A program made the translations under genes and the position numbers. Positions 55,430 to 64,000 of a DNA stretch of 64,000 nucleotides are shown one piece after another (the stretch's first letter is position 1; each line of letters opens with the position of its first letter). The stretch is taken from contig NZ_JAAZQK010000003.1 of the NCBI RefSeq assembly GCF_012275445.1, positions 434,001 through 498,000 on the forward strand. The letters run 5' to 3'. This stretch comes from Rhizobacter sp. SG703 (lineage in GTDB: Bacteria > Pseudomonadota > Gammaproteobacteria > Burkholderiales > Burkholderiaceae_C). The notes under the pieces were generated by a model, which was not told the origin of the DNA, did no database searches, and saw nothing but the letters and a program-made list of their open reading frames with translations.

Positions 55430-56232
55430 TGCGGCCGGGCGTGCTGGTTCAGCGCCTTCAGCGCCAGCCGGTCGATCAGCCGCGGCGCGAGCAGCTTCAG
55501 CCAGCGGCCGAGCCTGCCCTGCGCCGTCATCACGATGTCGCGCCGGCGCGCCTCGGCGCCTTCGATGATCAGCCGGGCGCAGGTCTCGACCGGCATCGCC
55601 GCCGATTCGTCCAGCCCGCTGCGGCCGGCCGGGTGGCCGCCGGCGTCGTAGCCGCGGCGGCGGATCTCGGTCGCGACCACGCCCGGGTAGGCGATGGTCA
55701 CGCTGATGCCCTGGCGGCCGATCTCCGGCCGCAGCGATTCGAAGAAGCCGGTCATCGCGAACTTGGTGGCGGCGTAGGCGGTGCGGCCCGGCACGCCGAC
55801 CAGGCCGGCCAGGCTGGACACCGCGACGATGCGGCCGTAGCTCGTCTTCAGGTGCGGCAGCGCGGCATGCGTGCACCAGACGCTGCCCCACAGGTTCACC
55901 CGCATCAGGTCCTCGTACCAGCCGAGGTCGGCGACGTCGCGCAGCAGCGCCTGGGCCGACATGCCGGCGTTGTTGACCAGTGTGTCGAGCCGGCCGAAGC
56001 GGTCCATCGTCGCATCGACCAGCGCGCGGCAGTCGGCCTGCACGCTGACGTCGCAGCGCTGCACCAGCGCCTGCGCGCCATGCACGCGGCAGTCGGCGGC
56101 AACCGCCTGCAGCTTGTCGACGTTGCGCGCCGCCAGCACCAGCGCGATGTTGGCCTTGCCGCGCGCGGCCCACTGCCGGGCGAGTTCGGCGCCGATGCCG
56201 TCCGACGCGCCGGTGATCACGACGACATACAT
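55426..56232 (-). CDS. Short-chain dehydrogenase/reductase
   Basis: 268 residues. VVITGASDGIGAELARQWA (NAD(P)-binding), LVNNAGM, a catalytic Ser in VAVSSLAG and the YAATK Tyr-Lys pair of classical SDRs. The C-terminal KLLAPRLIDRLALKAL may be a membrane-associating helix. Substrate not determinable. Its ATG shares one base with the stop of the 42-residue gene upstream (TGATG). Confidence 0.88.
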   Translation of the reverse strand: MYVVVITGASDGIGAELARQWAARGKANIALVLAARNVDKLQAVAADCRVHGAQALVQRCDVSVQADCRALVDATMDRFGRLDTLVNNAGMSAQALLRDVADLGWYEDLMRVNLWGSVWCTHAALPHLKTSYGRIVAVSSLAGLVGVPGRTAYAATKFAMTGFFESLRPEIGRQGISVTIAYPGVVATEIRRRGYDAGGHPAGRSGLDESAAMPVETCARLIIEGAEARRRDIVMTAQGRLGRWLKLLAPRLIDRLALKALNQHARPQ

Positions 56233-56360
56233 CAGAAGCAGCTCCAGAGCTGGTTGGCGAGCGCGAAGGCCATCTCGGGGCGCAGGTAGGCCGCGAACAC
56301 CAGCAGCAGCACCGCCGCCGCCGCGACGCCGATCGCCAGCCGGGCCGCGGTCCGCTTCAT
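56232..56360 (-). CDS. 42-residue single-span membrane protein
   Basis: MKRTAARLAIGVAAAAVLLL begins a short frame that predicts one membrane helix (about 8-27) and a short tail ending LANQLWSCF. The ATG at 56360 overlaps the MFS stop (ATGA) and its own stop overlaps the SDR start, so it is embedded in a translationally coupled chain. Too short for most gene finders; function unknown. Confidence 0.6.
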   Translation of the reverse strand: MKRTAARLAIGVAAAAVLLLVFAAYLRPEMAFALANQLWSCF

Positions 56361-57571
56361 GCCGGCTGCGGGGCCGCCCGCACGATCGCCGATTCGCGCA
56401 CCGGCAGGTTGACCAGCGCGGCGAACACGCCCAGCCCGACCGCGATCCACCAGACCACGTCGTAGCTGCCGGTGCTGTCGTACAGCTTGCCGCCCAGCCA
56501 CACGCCGAGGAACGAGCCGACCTGGTGGCTCAGGAACACGAAGCCGCCCAGCATGGACAAGTAGCGCACGCCGAAGATCTGCGCGACGACCGCGTTGGTC
56601 GGCGGCACCGTCGACAGCCACAGCACGCCCATCACCGACGCGAACACGTAGACGCTCGTCGGCGACAGCGGCACGTTCAGGAAGACGACGATCGCGACCG
56701 AGCGCAGCGCATAGATGGTCGACAGGATGTAGCGCTTGGGCAGCCGCTGGCCGAGCGTGCCGGCGGTGTAGGTGCCGATCACGTTGAACAGGCCGATCAG
56801 CGCGAGCGCGCCGGTGGCCACGTCCTGCGACAGCCCGTGGTCTTTCAGGTAGCTCGGCATGTGCACGCCGATGAACACGACCTGGAAGCCGCAGACGAAG
56901 TAGCCGGCCATCAGCAGCAGGAAGCTCGGGTACGCGAAGGCTTCGCGCAGCGCGGCACCCAGGCTCTGCTGCAGCGGGTTGACGATGAACTTCGGCTCTT
57001 TCAGGCCGGCCGCCAGCGGGATGATGGCCAGCGCCACGCAGCCCAGCACGAACAGCGCCTGCTGCCAGCCGAGGTGGCCGATCAGCCAGTTCTCGGTCGG
57101 CACCATCAGGAACTGGCCGAACGAGCCGGCTGCCGCGGCCACGCCCATCGCCCAGCTGCGCTTGTCGGCGGCGACGTTGCGACCGATCACGCCGTAGACC
57201 ACCGCGTAGGTCGTGCCCGATTGGGCCATGCCGAGCAGCAGCCCGGCGCTGCCGGTGAAGGCCAGGCCCGAGGTGGACAGCCCCATCAGCACCAGTCCGC
57301 CGGCGTACAGCAGGCTGCCGGCGATCAGCACCTTGAAGGCGCCGAAGCGGTCGGCGAGCGCGCCGGCGAACGGCCCGGCGATGCCCCACGCGAGGTTCTG
57401 CACCGCGAGCGCGAACGCGAAGGTCTCGCGCGTCCAGCCGCGGTCCATCGTGATCGGCTGCAGCCACAGGCCGAAGCCGTGGCGGATGCCCATCGACAGC
57501 GTGACGATCATGGCGCCGCACAGCAGCACCTGTTTCATCGAGAGCGGGGCACGAGAGTCAGCAGGGGACAT
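56357..57571 (-). CDS. MFS transporter (oxalate/formate-antiporter-like)
   Basis: 404 residues, twelve spans expected. MGIRHGFGLWLQPITMDRGWTRETFAFALAVQNLAWGIAGPFAGALADRFGAFKV is characteristic of the OFA/monocarboxylate group, and the loop motif ALADRFGAFK is clear. GMAQSGTTYAVVYGVIGRNV lies in the fourth-fifth span. Likely substrate: an organic acid. First gene of the leftward coupled chain. Confidence 0.88.
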   Translation of the reverse strand: MSPADSRAPLSMKQVLLCGAMIVTLSMGIRHGFGLWLQPITMDRGWTRETFAFALAVQNLAWGIAGPFAGALADRFGAFKVLIAGSLLYAGGLVLMGLSTSGLAFTGSAGLLLGMAQSGTTYAVVYGVIGRNVAADKRSWAMGVAAAAGSFGQFLMVPTENWLIGHLGWQQALFVLGCVALAIIPLAAGLKEPKFIVNPLQQSLGAALREAFAYPSFLLLMAGYFVCGFQVVFIGVHMPSYLKDHGLSQDVATGALALIGLFNVIGTYTAGTLGQRLPKRYILSTIYALRSVAIVVFLNVPLSPTSVYVFASVMGVLWLSTVPPTNAVVAQIFGVRYLSMLGGFVFLSHQVGSFLGVWLGGKLYDSTGSYDVVWWIAVGLGVFAALVNLPVRESAIVRAAPQPA

Positions 57572-57616
57572 CGCGCGAATGTAGCGGATTGCCCGAGCAT
57601 CCGATCGAGCAACGCC

Positions 57617-57745
57617 CGCGGAACCGGCTTTGGCTCCGGCATCACATCGCTGACGCGATATGAGCCTGCGCTGGAGCGCAAGCGCTTTGCCGGGCCGCTG
57701 GGTGGCGCCCCTCGGGAGCAGGAGCGACGGCGACCTGGGGGGCCC
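57617..57745. repeat. Copy B of a dispersed intergenic GC-rich repeat
   Basis: Contains CGCGGAACCGGCT, then GGGCCGCTGGGTGGCGCCCC and GGGGGGCCC in the same order as copy A at 2443-2516, with an extra insert between the first two blocks. It fills most of the gap between the MFS start and the outer-membrane protein stop. Confidence 0.5.
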
Positions 57746-57747
57746 TG

Positions 57748-58470
57748 TCAGAACCTGAAGCCGTACTTCGCGCTGTAGGACGTGGCCTTGCCGGTCTTGT
57801 CCGCCTCGAACGCCAGGTTCGCGAGCCCGAAGTTCAGGTTCACGCCGGCAAACACCTTCGCGAGGTTGAAGTCCTCATCTCCCTTCAACGACGACGCCTC
57901 GGGCTTGCTCCTGACGTTGACGGTGCCGAGCCCGGCGTACGGCGTCGCGAACAGGAAGCCCTTCGAGACCGAGACGTCGAAGCCGAGCGTGCGCAGCTTG
58001 AGCTGGTCGACGCCGGACATCGCCGACGCGCTGGCGCGCAGCGCGATCGCCGGCAGCACCGCGTTGCCGGCCAGCGGCGCCCAGCGCAGCTCGCCGCCGG
58101 TGACGGTGATGCCGGCCGTCGGCACGCGCGAGACCGAGAGGCCGACGTCGATGTCGAACGGCAGCCCCTTGTGGGCGCGCAGCGACGGCACGACGATGGT
58201 CGACGGCACGCTGCCGCCGCCGGCCGCCTTCTCCCAGACGCCGCGGTTCTCCAGCACGGTGCCCGACACGCCGACGCCGACGTCGAAGCCGGTCAGCCCG
58301 AGCGGCTCGGACGGGATCAGCGGCTTGAACGACAGGATGGCGCCCAGGTCTTCGGACAGCAGGCGGAACTCCGACTGCGACAGCAGTTGCAGCGTGTTCA
58401 GGTCGGCGGCCTGGGCCATCGACGCGGTGGCGCCGAGCACGGCGATCAGGAGGGTGGGGAGAAGGCGCAT
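57748..58470 (-). CDS. Outer-membrane beta-barrel-like protein
   Basis: 240 residues with a signal peptide (MRLLPTLLIAVLGATASMAQA). Alternating hydrophobic strands (VGVGVSGTVLENRG, DIDVGLSVSRVP, FLFATPYAGLGTVNVRSK, AGVNLNFGLANLAFEAD) and a C-terminal aromatic residue (YSAKYGFRF) fit a Bam-assembled barrel. No family name assigned. Divergent from parE. Confidence 0.8.
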   Translation of the reverse strand: MRLLPTLLIAVLGATASMAQAADLNTLQLLSQSEFRLLSEDLGAILSFKPLIPSEPLGLTGFDVGVGVSGTVLENRGVWEKAAGGGSVPSTIVVPSLRAHKGLPFDIDVGLSVSRVPTAGITVTGGELRWAPLAGNAVLPAIALRASASAMSGVDQLKLRTLGFDVSVSKGFLFATPYAGLGTVNVRSKPEASSLKGDEDFNLAKVFAGVNLNFGLANLAFEADKTGKATSYSAKYGFRF

Positions 58471-58572
58471 GGGATGAGATCGGGTGGGGGGGATTTGGAA
58501 ATCGGGCGCCAGGGTAACGCGCCGCGGCGACCGGTCCGTGTCGCCCGCACCACGGTCGATTGCGAGTTGTAA

Positions 58573-61093
<2,521 letters not shown>

Positions 61094-61097
<4 letters not shown>

Positions 61098-61822
61098 GGA
61101 CGGCCTTGGCCGGCGCCGCGAGCGCGCTGATGCTCGCCATGCCTCCGCTCGCGCACGCCGAGCTGTGGGGGTTCGTCGACGGCAGCGGCACCGCGCACCT
61201 TGCGCCGTCGCAGGTCGATGCGCGCTACCACCTGGTGATGGGCGACGCGGCGCCGCTGCGCGTGCCCGGCAAGACCGATGGTGCCGGTGGCCTGCTGACC
61301 TGGCTGGAGTTCGCGCCCGAGGTCAAGTCGCTGCAGCCGCTGCTGCGCGAGGCGGCGGCCGCGCACGGCGTCGACATCGAGCTGCTGAAGGCCATCATCG
61401 CGGTCGAGTCCGGCTTCAACGCGAAGGCGGTGTCGCCGCGCGGTGCCGTCGGCCTGATGCAGCTGACGCCGATTGCCGCGCAGCACTACGGCGGCTTTGC
61501 CGCGAACGAGCGCCCCGCGGCGCTGCGCGACAAGCTGCTCGACCCGCGCACCAACATCCTGACCGGCGCGCGCATGCTGTCGAACCTGACGCGCCGCTTC
61601 GGCCGCATCGACGTCGCGCTCGCGGCGTGGAATGCCGGCGAATCGGCGGTGCGCAAGGCCGGCGGCGAGATGCCGCCGATCCCCGAAACCCAGGCGCACG
61701 TGCACCTGGTGCTGGAGCTCTACTGGGCGCTGCTGCAGGCGCGCATGCCGCGCGAACTGCAGCTGCATGGCAGCCCGGATGAAGCGCCACGCAATCCGGG
61801 CGCGGCGGCGAAACATGAATGA
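61094..61822 (+). CDS. Lytic transglycosylase (SLT domain)
   Basis: 242 residues from GTG 61094, overlapping the GNAT stop (GTGA). A signal peptide (ALMLAMPPLAHA) precedes the mature domain. IIAVESGFNAKAVSPRGAVGLMQLTP contains the catalytic Glu105 of family 1 transglycosylases; AAWNAGESAVRKAGG is the C-terminal conserved block. Cleaves peptidoglycan glycan strands in the periplasm. Its presence between parE and parC suggests co-regulation with chromosome separation or simply operon convenience. Confidence 0.88.
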
Positions 61823-61861
61823 CAACTCCCGGATGGGCATCCGGGCCACGAACTGACTCCC

Positions 61862-64000
61862 ATGACCTCTGATCTCTTCGACACCGGCAACCCCGACGAC
61901 GCCATCACGCTCGCCCACTACGCCGAACGCGCGTACCTCGAATACGCGCTCAGCGTCGTCAAGGGCCGCGCGCTGCCCGACGTCTGCGACGGCCAGAAGC
62001 CGGTGCAGCGGCGCATCCTGTTCGCGATGCAGCGCCTGGGCCTGGCCTTCAGCGGCACGGCGGGCGCCCGCCCGGTCAAGAGCGCGCGCGTCGTCGGCGA
62101 CGTGATCGGCAAGTTCCACCCGCACGGCGACCAGGCGGCCTACGACGCGATGGTGCGCATGGCGCAGGATTTCTCGCAGCGCTATCCGCTGGTCGACGGC
62201 CAGGGCAACTTCGGCTCGCGCGACGGCGACAACGCGGCGGCGATGCGCTACACCGAAGCGCGCCTCGCGCCGATCTCGCGGCTGCTGCTCGACGAGCTGG
62301 ACGAAGGCACGGTCGACTTCGCGCCCAACTACGACGGCGTCGAGCGCGAGCCGAGGCTGCTGCCGGCGCGCCTGCCGTTCGTGCTGCTGAACGGCGCGAG
62401 CGGCATCGCGGTCGGCCTGGCCACCGAGCTGCCGTCGCACAACCTGCGCGAGATCGCCGCGGCCACCGTCGCGCTGATCAGGAACGAGAACCTGGCCGAC
62501 GACGAGCTGTTCGCGCTGGTGCCCGGCCCCGACTACCCGGGCGGCGGCCAGATCATCAGCGCGCCCGAGGACATCCGCTCGGCCTACACCACCGGCCGCG
62601 GCAGCCTGAAGGTGCGCGCGCGCTGGAAGATCGAAGACCTGGCGCGCGGCCAGTGGCAGCTGGTCATCAACGAGCTGCCGCACGGCACCAGCGTGCAGAA
62701 GGTGCTCGAAGAGATCGAGGAACTGATCAACCCGAAGGTCAAGACCGGCAAGAAGGCGCTGACCGCCGACCAGGTGCAGGTCAAGGCCACCGTGCTGGCG
62801 GTGCTCGACACGGTGCGCGACGAATCGAACAAGGATGCGCCGGTGCGCATCGTCATCGAGCCGAAGACCAGCCGCATCGAGCAGCAGGACCTGATCAACA
62901 CCTTGCTGGCCCACACCAGCCTGGAGACGTCGGCGCCGATCAACCTGACGATGATCGGTGCCGACGGCCGACCGACGCAGAAGACGCTGCGGCTGATGCT
63001 GCAGGAGTGGATCGCCTTCCGCCAGCAGACGGTGCAGCGGCGCACGCAGCACCGGCTGGACAAGGTGCTCGAGCGCATCCACGTGCTGGAAGGCCGGCAG
63101 ACGGTGCTGCTGAACATCGACGAGGTGATCCGCATCATCCGGCAGTCGGACGAACCGAAGGCCGCGCTGATCGAGCGCTTCCAGCTCAGCGACCGGCAGG
63201 CCGACGACATCCTCGAGATCCGGCTGCGCCAGCTGGCGCGGCTGGAAGCGATCAAGATCGAGCAGGAGTTGAAGGAGCAGCGCGCCGAGCGCGACAAGCT
63301 GCAGGAGATCCTCGGCAGCCCGGCATCGCTGCGCCGCACGATGGTCAAGGAGATCGAGGCCGACGCGAAGCAGTACGGCGACGACCGCCGCACGTTGATC
63401 CAGGCGCAGAAGCGCACCGTGGTCGAAGTGAAGGTGCTCGACGAGCCGGTGACGGTGGTCGTCAGCCTGAAGGGCTGGGCGCGTGCGCTGAAGGGGCACG
63501 AGGTCGATCCGGCGGCGCTGGCCTTCAAGGCCGGCGACGGGCTGTACGGCACCTTCCCGTGCCGCAGCGTCGACACCTTGCTGGTGTTCGGCAGCAACGG
63601 GCGGGTGTACTCGATCGCGATCAGCCTGCTGCCCGGCGGGCGCGGCGACGGCCAGCCGATCACGACGCTGGTCGACCTGGAGAGCGGCACGCAGCCGCTG
63701 CATTACTTCGCGGCCAGTGCCGACACGAAGCTGCTGCTGTCGAACACCGGCGGCTTCGGGCTGCTGGCGCAGGTGTCCGACATGGCCAGCCGGCAGCGCG
63801 GCGGCAAGAGCTTCCTGACGCTGGACGACGGCGACAAGCTGCTGCCGCCGGTGCCGCTGGCGGCGGCGCACACGCAGGTGGCCTGCCTGAGCCTGAGTGG
63901 CAGGCTGCTGGTGTTCCCGCTCGACGAGCTGAAGCTGCAGGCCAACGGCGGGCGAGGGCTGACGCTGATGGAGGTCGACGCGAAGGATCCGCTGGTGTCC
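61862..64000 (+). CDS. parC: DNA topoisomerase IV subunit A (3' end outside window)
   Basis: 713 codons visible, no stop before the window edge. [46 protein letters not shown], the active-site Tyr130 in [10 protein letters not shown] and [20 protein letters not shown] identify a type IIA topoisomerase subunit A. The C-terminal strands with [14 protein letters not shown] suit ParC rather than GyrA. In the quinolone-determining region, the position equivalent to E. coli Ser80 is Gln91. Partner ParE is encoded upstream. Confidence 0.93.
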   Translation, partial: MTSDLFDTGNPDDAITLAHYAERAYLEYALSVVKGRALPDVCDGQKPVQRRILFAMQRLGLAFSGTAGARPVKSARVVGDVIGKFHPHGDQAAYDAMVRMAQDFSQRYPLVDGQGNFGSRDGDNAAAMRYTEARLAPISRLLLDELDEGTVDFAPNYDGVEREPRLLPARLPFVLLNGASGIAVGLATELPSHNLREIAAATVALIRNENLADDELFALVPGPDYPGGGQIISAPEDIRSAYTTGRGSLKVRARWKIEDLARGQWQLVINELPHGTSVQKVLEEIEELINPKVKTGKKALTADQVQVKATVLAVLDTVRDESNKDAPVRIVIEPKTSRIEQQDLINTLLAHTSLETSAPINLTMIGADGRPTQKTLRLMLQEWIAFRQQTVQRRTQHRLDKVLERIHVLEGRQTVLLNIDEVIRIIRQSDEPKAALIERFQLSDRQADDILEIRLRQLARLEAIKIEQELKEQRAERDKLQEILGSPASLRRTMVKEIEADAKQYGDDRRTLIQAQKRTVVEVKVLDEPVTVVVSLKGWARALKGHEVDPAALAFKAGDGLYGTFPCRSVDTLLVFGSNGRVYSIAISLLPGGRGDGQPITTLVDLESGTQPLHYFAASADTKLLLSNTGGFGLLAQVSDMASRQRGGKSFLTLDDGDKLLPPVPLAAAHTQVACLSLSGRLLVFPLDELKLQANGGRGLTLMEVDAKDPLVS

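Overview
This window comes from a GC-rich Gram-negative chromosome, most likely a betaproteobacterium of the order Burkholderiales (Rubrivivax/Leptothrix/Methylibium-like). That placement is an inference from the strong G/C third-position bias, the dapA-bamC neighbourhood, the many lipoproteins and outer-membrane genes, and the mix of families. I saw no rRNA, tRNA, CRISPR array or insertion sequence. Genes are dense and often joined by 1-4 base start/stop overlaps. Most long antisense open frames are by-products of the base composition.

1-9.2 kb is general metabolism and envelope: a truncated acetoacetate-decarboxylase-like/FAD oxidoreductase fusion, an MFS exporter, an NTF2-like lipoprotein, a flavin reductase, RluA, a P-loop kinase, small periplasmic proteins, a PQQ-type sugar dehydrogenase and a BON-domain lipoprotein. 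9.2-11.7 kb is an islet of visibly different composition. It holds two tandem, mostly disordered proteins that look like paralogues and, upstream of them, a strong terminator on the same strand. 11.8-20 kb holds an ABC exporter, a coupled dbpA-ferredoxin-DUF2127 operon, a LysE/MocR pair, a threonine-dehydratase-like enzyme and a GFA-family protein. At 20.1 kb an orphan mini flagellar rod protein sits behind a near-consensus sigma-28 promoter.

22-38.8 kb is the most distinctive part, a dense signalling region. It contains a FeeM-like N-acyl amino acid synthase whose 3' end overlaps a convergent hybrid histidine kinase, then (after DusC and a DUF4397 lipoprotein) a CheY-like regulator coupled to a REC-kinase-REC protein, and a LuxR-type regulator whose receiver has Gly where the phospho-accepting Asp belongs. 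Next come a membrane/coiled-coil protein, a YfiR-like protein coupled to a sensor kinase, a REC-kinase and a chemoreceptor, and divergently a dihaem peroxidase, a cupredoxin and a c-type cytochrome. Five copies of a 17-bp sequence (reading GTCAAC-N4-G-N-CAA at its invariant positions) lie only in the two control regions of this stretch: three between the chemoreceptor and peroxidase operons and two before the membrane/coiled-coil gene. They suggest a small common regulon.

38.9-64 kb is mostly conserved: EgtD (ergothioneine), signal peptidase I, CoaBC, Dut, a MarR-MFS-RND efflux operon without an outer-membrane channel, SlyD, a RoxA-type ribosomal oxygenase, an Ala-rich lipoprotein behind an 18-bp palindrome, and a leftward coupled chain (MFS, 42-residue membrane protein, SDR, methyltransferase, DapA, BamC, MBL hydrolase). 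It ends with an outer-membrane protein and a rightward parE-GNAT-transglycosylase-parC run that leaves the window.
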